NCBI GenBank assembly: GCA_900546415.1
Contig: URCY01000034.1
Span: forward strand, 1-20,618
Source of the DNA: an uncultured Eubacteriales bacterium
Lineage (GTDB): Bacteria > Bacillota > Clostridia > Oscillospirales > Oscillospiraceae
Length of the DNA: 20,618 nucleotides
Direction: 5' to 3'
Part shown: in pieces, positions 15,257 to 20,618 of the stretch
How the letters are laid out: every line of letters starts with the position of its first letter
Numbering within the stretch: the stretch's first letter is position 1
Made by a program: the position numbers and the translations under genes
Notes under the pieces: generated by a model
Told to the model about the DNA's origin: nothing
The model's input: the letters and a program-made list of their open reading frames with translations, nothing else
Databases searched by the model: none

Positions 15257-16136
15257 CCGAATCATCCTTTTCTTTTCGACGGTGCGTGCGACCGATGCGC
15301 TTGCGCAGACGCTTGACGGGATTATAGGTCTTTTCCTCGCGCTTCGGCGCAAGCTCCTTGAGCAGCAGCCGTTCAAGGGTCTGCGGTGCGAGGTGGCGCT
15401 TGAGCATCCCGTTGACGGCAACGGAGATCGTGCCCGTCTCCTCCGAGACGATCACGACCACCGCATCGGAGACTTCACTCATGCCGATACCGGCGCGATG
15501 CCGCGTGCCGAGGTCGCTGCTGATGTTGCGGCTCTGCGTCAGCGGAAGCACGCAGCCGGCAGCCGCGACCCGTTCGTTGCGGATGATGACCGCTCCGTCG
15601 TGCAGCGAGGCCTTGGTGAAAAACAGGTTGCGCAGCAGCTCGCTCGAGACGCGCGCATCGATCACCGTTCCGGTTTTTTGATAGTCGATCAGAGACGTCT
15701 CGCGTTCAAAAACGATCAGAACGCCCGTGCGCTCCCGCGACATGATCTCGCAGGCGTTGACGGTCTCGCCGATCACGCGGTCGATCTCGCGCTGCTCCTG
15801 CTTGGTCGAGAGCAGCTCGCGGAGACTCTTGCTGCCGATCTTCTCGAGCATACGGCGCAGCTCGGGCTGGAACATGATGACCAGCGCGATCAGACCGATC
15901 TCGAGCACCCGGTCGAGCAAAAAGCTCATCAGATACATATTCAGAAGCTTCGTCACGACCGCCAGCACCAGCAGGAGCACGATGCTCTTGGCGATGCGCG
16001 CCGCGCCGGTCGTCTGGATCATCATGATGAGCGTATAGAGGACAAAGGTCACCAACAGGATGTCGATGATGTCCATGAATTTAATTGTAGGCAACATCGC
16101 CAAGACGTCGCGGAAGAAATTGATTATCGAATCCAT
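15243..16136 (-). CDS. cdaA: Diadenylate cyclase CdaA (DisA_N domain)
   Basis: Makes cyclic di-AMP from two ATP molecules at the membrane; c-di-AMP controls potassium and osmolyte uptake and cell-wall balance. The 297 residues show N-terminal hydrophobic helices (about 23-42, 50-66, 75-90), a linker helix and the DAC domain. The DAC domain has the catalytic DGA (180-182, in LHDGAVII) and RHR (212-214, in GTRHRAGIG). Both signature motifs are intact, so activity is expected. The C-terminal 45 residues are very basic then acidic. It is the first gene of the long operon: the ATG has GGAG 8 nt upstream and a promoter about 40 nt upstream. Its partner ybbR overlaps its 3' end. Confidence 0.97.
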   Translation of the reverse strand: MDSIINFFRDVLAMLPTIKFMDIIDILLVTFVLYTLIMMIQTTGAARIAKSIVLLLVLAVVTKLLNMYLMSFLLDRVLEIGLIALVIMFQPELRRMLEKIGSKSLRELLSTKQEQREIDRVIGETVNACEIMSRERTGVLIVFERETSLIDYQKTGTVIDARVSSELLRNLFFTKASLHDGAVIIRNERVAAAGCVLPLTQSRNISSDLGTRHRAGIGMSEVSDAVVVIVSEETGTISVAVNGMLKRHLAPQTLERLLLKELAPKREEKTYNPVKRLRKRIGRTHRRKEKDDSDAEA

Positions 16137-16175
16137 AAGACAAGCTCCGCTCGTATGGTATACTATATCTATTCA

Positions 16176-16204
16176 ATTATAGCCGATTTCCCGCGCAATA
16201 GCAA
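16176..16204 (-). promoter_or_regulatory. Sigma-A-type promoter of the cdaA-rsgA operon
   Basis: On the minus strand TTGCTA (16199-16204) and a perfect TATAAT (16176-16181) are separated by 17 nt. The predicted transcript starts near 16169, about 33 nt before the cdaA ATG. The -35 overlaps a small inverted repeat, ATAGC-AAGA-GCTAT (16198-16211), which could be a regulator site or chance. It is the only clear promoter found for the 17 genes to its left. Confidence 0.7.
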
Positions 16205-16214
16205 GAGCTATCTG

Positions 16215-16235
16215 AAAAAACTAAAACAGTTTTTT
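16215..16235 (-). terminator. AT-rich hairpin at the end of the desulfurase gene
   Basis: AAAAAACT (16215-16222) and AGTTTTTT (16228-16235) form an 8-bp inverted repeat with a 5-nt loop that spans the stop codon TAG (16221-16223). On the minus strand it ends in six T. The stem is nearly all A-T, so it would be a weak terminator ahead of the cdaA promoter. It resembles the hairpin at 17-37 in design. Confidence 0.3.
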
Positions 16236-17321
16236 CGTTACATTCAAAAAATGCCGGATTTCCTGCATTGTATTGAACGGCGAGAAGCTCAGCCGCAGCG
16301 TCCCGGTTTGCAGCGTTCCGGCCGCGCGGTGTGCCGTCGGAGCACAGTGCAGCCCCGCGCGCACGGCGATGCCCGCATCGGCCAGCCGCTGCGCCGCCTC
16401 CTCGCAGTCGACCGTTTTCGGCACGACCGACAGAACGCCGCTCTGCGGAGCGCCCCGGAACACGCGCGCGAGGCCCTGTGCCTCGATCCCCTGCACCGCC
16501 GCGCGCAGAAGCGCCTGCTCATGCGCCAGAAGACGCTCCGTGCCGCTCCGGCGCACATAGCGCACGCCCTCGAGCAGCCCCGCAAGACCGCAGACGTTAT
16601 GCGTCCCGGCCTCGAGCCGGTCGGGCAGGAAGGGCGGCATCTCCTGCGATTCGGACAGGCTGCCCGTCCCGCCGAACAGGAGCGGACGCGCTGCGTGCGC
16701 ACAAAACAGGATTCCCGTCCCCTGCGGCCCGAGCAGCCCCTTATGCCCCGGGCAGGCGACAAACGCCGCTCCCGTCTCCCGCAGGGAGAGCGGCAGCGTC
16801 CCGGCGGACTGCGAGGCATCGATGACGAGCGGAACGTCCGCCTCGCGGCAGAGCGCCGCGATTTGCCCGATCGGCAGGATATAGCCGAACACATTGGAGA
16901 CATGTGTGCAGACGACAGCGTCCGGCTTGGTCTCGAGGCCGCGCCGAAACGCCTCGAGCGTCGCAGGATCGTCAAAAAGTGTGCCGAAGTGCCGGATTTC
17001 GGCATGGCGCGCATAGAGCGGGCGCGTCACGGCGTTGTGTTCAAAATGCGAGATCAGAACGCGGCCGCCCTTCGGAACGACGGACGCGATCGCGAGATTC
17101 AGGCCGTGCGTGGCATTCATCGTGAAGACGACCTGCTCCGGCTCGCAGTCGAACAGACCCGCCAGCTCCGTCCGGCAGGCATAGGTCACCTGCGCCGCGC
17201 GCTCCGCCGCCGCATGGCCGCCCCGGCCGACCGAGGCGCAGGCGCCGATCGACCACGCCACGGCACGCGCCACCGACGGCGGCTTTTGCAGGCTGGTCGC
17301 CGCCGCATCCAAATAGATCAT
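16221..17321 (-). CDS. Cysteine desulfurase family protein (class V aminotransferase)
   Basis: A PLP enzyme expected to release sulfur (or selenium) from cysteine-type substrates. With 366 residues it is slightly shorter than SufS. Seen: the N terminus MIYLDAAATSLQKPP, GRGGH (33-37), the PLP-contacting VIDASQSAG (Asp168), the Schiff-base Lys194 in PGHKGLLGPQGTG, and RAGLHCAP with the likely catalytic Cys326. The pattern fits the EF2568-like subfamily, not the housekeeping IscS/SufS. No iscU or sufU lies next to it. Start choice: ATG 17319-17321 has AGGA 9 nt upstream and overlaps the DUF3343 stop as ATGA; an upstream in-frame TTG is less likely. Its specific acceptor is unknown. Confidence 0.88.
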   Translation of the reverse strand: MIYLDAAATSLQKPPSVARAVAWSIGACASVGRGGHAAAERAAQVTYACRTELAGLFDCEPEQVVFTMNATHGLNLAIASVVPKGGRVLISHFEHNAVTRPLYARHAEIRHFGTLFDDPATLEAFRRGLETKPDAVVCTHVSNVFGYILPIGQIAALCREADVPLVIDASQSAGTLPLSLRETGAAFVACPGHKGLLGPQGTGILFCAHAARPLLFGGTGSLSESQEMPPFLPDRLEAGTHNVCGLAGLLEGVRYVRRSGTERLLAHEQALLRAAVQGIEAQGLARVFRGAPQSGVLSVVPKTVDCEEAAQRLADAGIAVRAGLHCAPTAHRAAGTLQTGTLRLSFSPFNTMQEIRHFLNVTKKLF

Positions 17322-17572
17322 GGCCGCACTTCCTGCCAAGGCTCGGCGCCGCGCCGCCGGTAGATTCTCTGAAACGGCAGGCGCTCCCGGCGCAGCAGCT
17401 CAAGCGCGCGAGCATAAAGCTCCTGCGTAACGCGCAGACTATAGCCGCAGCCCTGCTTGCGAAGCGGTCCCGGCGTGCGCACGACGCCCGAGCCGATCGA
17501 CGCCTCGCTGAGGAGCTGCTGCGCGCGCATTGCCGACGTCACCGAGCGGAACGTAAAAAAGAATACTTCCAT
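17318..17572 (-). CDS. DUF3343 domain protein, partner of the desulfurase
   Basis: An 84-residue protein starting MEVFFFTFRSVTSAM, with a conserved Cys42-Gly43 in QGCGYSLRV. This fits the DUF3343 family, small putative sulfur- or selenium-relay proteins found beside class V aminotransferases. The function is not experimentally settled. Start choice: the frame is open to 17620, but the ATG at 17570-17572 has GGAGG 8 nt upstream and gives the usual family N terminus. Its stop overlaps the desulfurase start by 4 nt, so the two are surely co-translated. A single conserved cysteine is what a persulfide carrier would need; that step is inference. Confidence 0.8.
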   Translation of the reverse strand: MEVFFFTFRSVTSAMRAQQLLSEASIGSGVVRTPGPLRKQGCGYSLRVTQELYARALELLRRERLPFQRIYRRRGAEPWQEVRP

Positions 17573-17793
17573 CGCTTCTCCCTCCCGTATCATCGTATGG
17601 TTTTCGGGCGGTTTTGACACTCCGGATGCGTCCCGATCGCAAAATAATTCGCAGCTTCATAGAAACTTAATTTCTTTTGTATTATTTTTTTAATAACTAT
17701 CGGTTAGAATAAAACCCGTAAAGATGAATGATTCATATTTCATTTTTCTCCTCTTTTTCTTTTCATTTTCTTCCTCTTTTTCTTTTTCGGATG

Positions 17794-17834
17794 CCGCAGA
17801 CAGGTTCGTCCCCTGTCTGCGGTCTTCTTTTCTG
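17794..17834 (+). terminator. Perfect 11-bp hairpin with T-rich tail
   Basis: CCGCAGACAGG (17794-17804) and CCTGTCTGCGG (17812-17822) pair perfectly around a 7-nt loop. A TCTTCTTTTCTG tail follows on the plus strand; there is no T-tract after it on the minus strand. It has the form of an intrinsic terminator for a plus-strand transcript, yet no plus-strand gene precedes it, so it may end a small RNA or an antisense transcript. Confidence 0.5.
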
Positions 17835-17844
17835 TACATATGCG

Positions 17845-17879
17845 AAAAACCGGCGAACCGCTCAAGGCAGTTCGCCGGT
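17845..17879 (-). terminator. Intrinsic terminator of the CYTH gene
   Basis: ACCGGCGAAC (17849-17858) and GTTCGCCGGT (17870-17879) form a 10-bp stem with an 11-nt loop. On the minus strand the stem runs into TTTTT (17845-17849). It begins 6 nt after the CYTH stop codon. The plus strand also has a TTTTATTT tail after the stem, so it could work in both directions. Confidence 0.75.
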
Positions 17880-17884
17880 CAGTT

Positions 17885-18490
17885 TTATTTCAGCCGTAGG
17901 GCGCGGGCGTGCTTGCTGGCGCGCTGCTCATGCAGACCGTAACGCGCGCAGAGCGCGGCGGCAAGGGCGGCGGTTTCGTCCGGCGCACCGGATTTCAGCT
18001 CCAGCTCCACCTCTGCGAAGGACAGGCGCTCGGTTTTTCCGGTCAGGAAGCCGACGTCCCCGGCCAGCTCGGCCACGCTGCCGTCCGGAAGGTGCAGCAG
18101 CACGCAGCGCCGCCGGAATTCCGCGCCGCAGACCGCCTCGAGCGCCCCGTCTCCATAGAGCGCGAGAAGCTGCCCGGGCGCACCGGCTCGGAGCAGGCGC
18201 TCCACCGCGTCGGGATCGACCGCATTCGCCTCGACCTGCCATTCTCCGCGCGTATGCGCCTCGCCCGTCGGCGTTTTCAGGCAGACCACGCCCGTCCCGT
18301 TCTCCATGCGCTGGCGGAGCGTCCAGCGGCTGCGCGAAAAGGCACGCGCCGTGGTATCAAAATAGGTCGTTTTCATCGAGAAGGTCTGCCACGCGCCGTC
18401 GGACAGGCGCTGCACCTTCTCATCGTTCAAGACTGCCTCGAGCGTCCGCTCGTCCGGAACGGCCAGCTTGAATTCCAGCTCTTTTCCCAT
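17885..18490 (-). CDS. CYTH domain protein (triphosphate tunnel metalloenzyme fold)
   Basis: CYTH proteins bind triphosphates in a beta-barrel tunnel; known activities include inorganic triphosphatase, thiamine triphosphatase and adenylate cyclase type IV. The 201-residue protein starts MGKELEFKLAV with the signature ExExK (Glu4, Glu6, Lys8). Later charged strands fit the tunnel: TTYFDT with SRWTLRQRMENG, CLKTP, EFRRRCVLL and SFAEVELELKSG. The CHAD domain often fused to CYTH is absent, so this is a single-domain form. Start choice: the frame is open to 18718, but the ATG at 18488-18490 has AGGAGG 9 nt upstream and places the motif at the N terminus. It is a lone gene with its own terminator, divergent from spoIIE. 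The substrate cannot be told from sequence. Confidence 0.87.
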   Translation of the reverse strand: MGKELEFKLAVPDERTLEAVLNDEKVQRLSDGAWQTFSMKTTYFDTTARAFSRSRWTLRQRMENGTGVVCLKTPTGEAHTRGEWQVEANAVDPDAVERLLRAGAPGQLLALYGDGALEAVCGAEFRRRCVLLHLPDGSVAELAGDVGFLTGKTERLSFAEVELELKSGAPDETAALAAALCARYGLHEQRASKHARALRLK

Positions 18491-18532
18491 GTGAAATTTC
18501 CTCCTGCACAAATTTAAAGCTTTCGCCCGTTG

Positions 18533-18565
18533 TTGACGGCTTTTTTCGCCGCATTGTGATACACT
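18533..18565 (+). promoter_or_regulatory. Candidate Spo0A-type sigma-A promoter of spoIIE
   Basis: TTGACG (18533-18538) and TACACT (18560-18565, with a TG extension at 18557-18558) are 21 nt apart. Normal sigma-A spacing is about 17, but the B. subtilis spoIIE and spoIIG promoters are known for 21-22 nt spacers and need Spo0A-P. Two sites with one mismatch to the reverse 0A box (TTCGNCA) are at 18522-18528 and 18545-18551. The match is suggestive only. Confidence 0.45.
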
Positions 18566-18596
18566 GGCCGCAGAATTCGGCACTGGGGGTAAGAAA

Positions 18597-20531
18597 ATGG
18601 ATCGTTCCCGTTTGGTTTTGCAGAGGAAGCGGCTGCTCACGCGCCTCAGGCGCAAAAGCGGCGCGCCCGGATTTTTGCGCAGGGCCGTGCCGCCGATGGT
18701 CGGCGCGTTTCTGCTCACGGGAACGGGTCTTCTGCGGCAGCCGCTGCCGCTTTCCGCCGGGTTCGTCGCCGCCTTCCCGACGGGGTGCGGCTCGATTTTC
18801 GCCGCGCTTGGCGCGGTCGGCGGTTACATTCTGCGCTGCGAGAGCACACCGGCGGCGATGTTCACGGCGCTGACGGTGCTGCTGCTCGCGGCGGTCGGGA
18901 TCTTTCGCGTGACGAATCTGCCGTCGACGCGGTGGTTTCTGCCGGTGATCGCCTCGTCGGTCTGCGCCGTGCTCGGCGGCGTGTGTCTGCTCGGCGGAAA
19001 CGAGACCGAGCTGGCATTCTGGGCGGCGGACACGCTTCTGGCCGGTCTGAGCGCCGCAGGCTTCCGCAGCGCCGCAGAGGGCAACCGGACAGCCTCGGCC
19101 GTGCTGGCCGCATGCGTCGTCTCGGGGCTGGGAAGCGCGCCCTTCCCGGCGGAGCTTGCTCTGTTCGCCGCCGCACTGCTTGCCGCCGGCTGCGGCGAGC
19201 TGCTCCCGGCGGCCGTGATCGGGCTGACGCTGGAGCTGAGCGGGAACGGCACGGAATTTCTGACCGGCGCATTGCTGCTGCCGCAGCTGTTCGCCTCCTG
19301 CACGCACGACCGCAGGCTGCGCGCCGCCGGGACGGCGCTCCTGCCGCCCGTGCTGCTGCTCTGCTTCGGAACGCCGGATGCGCTGTCGCTCGCGGCGCTG
19401 GCCGGGGGCGGTCTGGCAGGGTGGCTGCTCAGCAGCCGGCGCGCGCTCTTCGCGCCGCTGACGGCCGACGAGGCAAGCGCCGTGACCGCCCGTCTGGAGC
19501 AGGGCGCTTCCCTGCTGGAGCTGGTGGAGGCGCAGTTCCCGGTCAACGCCGGGATGCCGATGCAGGAGGAGGCCGAGCGCGTCTACGACGGCGCGGCCGA
19601 CCATATCTGCCGCTGCTGCGCGCGGTTTCACAAGTGCTGGCAGCAGAACGCAGAGGAGAGCTATCAGCTCTTGGCCGGGGCGGCGCGGCCGATCTTGGAA
19701 CGCGGAAATGCCCGCAAGGAGGACTTTCCGCAGGAATTCCGGAGCAATTGCTGCCACATCGACGGCTTCGTGATGGCCGTGAATCAGGAGCTGGAGGGAA
19801 TGCTCTACCGCAGGCGCTTCCGGATGCAGCTGCTCGAGAGCCGCCGCGTGATCGCGCAGGAATACGATTGCATCGCGCAGTATCTGCGCGCGCTCTCCGA
19901 GCCGCAGAGGCAGAAGCGCCCGTCGTTCGAGCCGGACGTCGGCATCGCGACGGTGGCCAAGCGGGGAAACCGCGTGATCGGCGACCGCTGCCGATGCTTT
20001 TCCGAGCGGAACGCGCGGTATTATGCCATGCTATGCGACGGAATGGGCAGTGGCGAGGAAGCTGCGCGGATCAGCACCGAGACGCTCGAGCTGCTGGAAA
20101 AGCTTCTGAGGGCGGGGCTGGGCGGCGAGGCCGCGCTGCGTCTGCTCAACGGGGCGGCGCTGCTGCGCGACGAGGGCGCATATGCCACGGTCGACCTGCT
20201 GGAGCTGGATCTCTCCGACGGGACGGGCGTGCTTTACAAATGGGGCTCGGCGCCGTCCTATCTCGGATGCGGCGCGAAGCGGCGCACGCTCGGGCGGCAG
20301 ACGCCGCCGCCCGGCTTCTTCGGCGAGGCGCGGCCGGAGCGCTTTGAGCTGGCGCTGGGCGGCGGGCTGCTGCTGACGCTTGCAAGCGACGGCGCAGAGC
20401 AGGCGGCGGAGCTGATTCGCTCCTATCAGGGCAGCTCGCCGCGTGAGCTGGCCGCGCTTTTGACGGCGGATATGCCGTCCGAGGACGACAAGACCGCGCT
20501 GTGCCTCCGGCTCTATCCGAAGCCGTTTTGA
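18597..20531 (+). CDS. spoIIE: Stage II sporulation protein E (membrane PP2C phosphatase)
   Basis: Dephosphorylates SpoIIAA to release sigma-F in the forespore and works at the polar septum with FtsZ. The 644 residues are clearly shorter than the 827 of B. subtilis. After a basic N terminus come about 8-10 hydrophobic segments (31-280), a cytoplasmic linker (about 285-445) and the PP2C domain (about 450-640). The linker holds the family-type Cys motif ICRCCARFHKCW (337-348) and NCCHID (384-389). Phosphatase metal residues are present: Gly-Asp463, DGMGSG with Asp481, SDG with Asp598 and DDKT with Asp630/Asp631. The ATG follows a GGGGGT site by 6 nt. It is the only plus-strand gene here and marks the organism as a spore former or recent descendant. 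Confidence 0.95.
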   Translation: MDRSRLVLQRKRLLTRLRRKSGAPGFLRRAVPPMVGAFLLTGTGLLRQPLPLSAGFVAAFPTGCGSIFAALGAVGGYILRCESTPAAMFTALTVLLLAAVGIFRVTNLPSTRWFLPVIASSVCAVLGGVCLLGGNETELAFWAADTLLAGLSAAGFRSAAEGNRTASAVLAACVVSGLGSAPFPAELALFAAALLAAGCGELLPAAVIGLTLELSGNGTEFLTGALLLPQLFASCTHDRRLRAAGTALLPPVLLLCFGTPDALSLAALAGGGLAGWLLSSRRALFAPLTADEASAVTARLEQGASLLELVEAQFPVNAGMPMQEEAERVYDGAADHICRCCARFHKCWQQNAEESYQLLAGAARPILERGNARKEDFPQEFRSNCCHIDGFVMAVNQELEGMLYRRRFRMQLLESRRVIAQEYDCIAQYLRALSEPQRQKRPSFEPDVGIATVAKRGNRVIGDRCRCFSERNARYYAMLCDGMGSGEEAARISTETLELLEKLLRAGLGGEAALRLLNGAALLRDEGAYATVDLLELDLSDGTGVLYKWGSAPSYLGCGAKRRTLGRQTPPPGFFGEARPERFELALGGGLLLTLASDGAEQAAELIRSYQGSSPRELAALLTADMPSEDDKTALCLRLYPKPF

Positions 20532-20618
20532 CCGAGGCTGCAAACGTAGGGAACCTCTGATTCAATCGCAAGAGCGGTCAGCGAGGGATTTTGTTCCAAA
20601 TTGAGGTTTGGAAATCGC
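20532..20618. repeat. Gene-free edge, possible end of an IS or MITE
   Basis: No gene and no clear spoIIE terminator are visible. The sequence is less GC-rich than the gene before it. It contains TTCCAAA (20594-20600) facing TTTGGAA (20607-20613), and AACCTC (20552-20557) facing GAGGTT (20603-20608). The run GGGAACCTCTGATT (20549-20562), directly after a TA, recalls the terminal repeats of some IS5-type elements. The opposite end would lie outside the window, so this is unproven. Confidence 0.25.

Larger units (their letters stand above)
17573..17884. other. Gene-free stretch with an AT-rich island and two hairpins
   Basis: No convincing gene lies here. The 140 nt at 17651-17790 have 37 G or C (26%), against a strongly GC-rich surrounding. 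The plus strand of 17741-17787 is almost pure pyrimidine (runs such as CTCCTCTTTTTC), so the minus strand is a purine tract with several ribosome-site-like GAGGA blocks. The DUF3343 promoter should be in this stretch, but no -35/-10 pair with 16-18 nt spacing stood out. Two strong hairpins (17794-17822 and 17849-17879) occupy the right end. Confidence 0.6.

Noticed and set aside
14027..15421. Longer N terminus for YbbR, starting at 15421.
   Set aside because: The extra 55 residues overlap cdaA, are Ser/Arg-rich and would put the membrane anchor in the middle of the N-terminal part; the ATG at 15256 has a proper ribosome site.
17573..17884. tRNA, riboswitch or CRISPR in the non-coding stretch.
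   Set aside because: No cloverleaf, no recognisable aptamer core and no regularly spaced repeats were seen.
17724..17942. A 72-codon plus-strand frame with a Phe/Ser-rich hydrophobic start.
   Set aside because: It is the translation of the pyrimidine tract, has no ribosome site, and runs through both hairpins into the CYTH gene on the other strand.
18420..19757. A 445-codon open frame antisense to spoIIE.
   Set aside because: Gln/Arg/Ala-rich composition with no motif, fully inside spoIIE and the start of the CYTH gene; a shadow frame.

Overview
The window looks like core chromosome from a GC-rich, spore-forming Bacillota, most likely class Clostridia and plausibly an Oscillospirales relative. 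The reasons are the gene order yicC-remA-gmk-rpoZ-priA-def-fmt-rsmB-rlmN-prpC-pknB-rsgA, which is a Firmicutes hallmark, a cdaA-ybbR pair, a DUF5685 gene next to a J-domain gene, and a stage II sporulation protein E. Genus assignment is not possible from the sequence alone. No rRNA, tRNA, CRISPR array, transposase or phage gene was seen.

Region 1 (about 132-16204, minus strand) reads as one very long operon of 17 tightly packed genes transcribed leftwards from a good sigma-A-type promoter at 16176-16204. In transcription order they are cdaA, ybbR (cdaR), an RseC-like membrane protein, a DUF5685 protein, a J-domain protein with a Cys-rich tail, yicC, remA, gmk, rpoZ, priA, def, fmt, rsmB, rlmN, prpC, pknB and rsgA. 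Most junctions are 1-4 nt overlaps or gaps under 25 nt, and the largest gap is 65 nt (prpC to pknB). The unit joins c-di-AMP synthesis, PASTA kinase/phosphatase signalling, nucleotide and RNA metabolism, fork restart, translation initiation (Def, Fmt), rRNA methylation (RsmB, RlmN) and 30S maturation (RsgA). Compared with the common Firmicutes layout, glmM is not behind ybbR and coaBC is not between rpoZ and priA.

Region 2 (16221-17572, minus) is a two-gene unit: a small DUF3343 protein followed, with a 4-nt overlap, by a class V aminotransferase of the cysteine desulfurase type. Upstream lies a 312-nt gene-free stretch (17573-17884). It holds an AT-rich island (26% GC over 17651-17790), a perfect 11-bp hairpin with a T-rich tail on the plus strand, and the terminator of the next gene.

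Region 3 has a CYTH-domain gene (17885-18490, minus) divergent from spoIIE (18597-20531, plus). The spoIIE upstream region shows a -35/-10 pair with a 21-nt spacer, the unusual geometry known for Spo0A-activated sigma-A promoters. The last 87 nt have no gene and may be the start of a repeat or insertion element cut by the window edge.

The least understood part is the RseC-like / DUF5685 / J-domain block inside the operon. It encodes three consecutive Cys-rich proteins, and the DUF5685 protein carries an Asp-rich helix resembling the second metal-binding motif of squalene/phytoene synthases.
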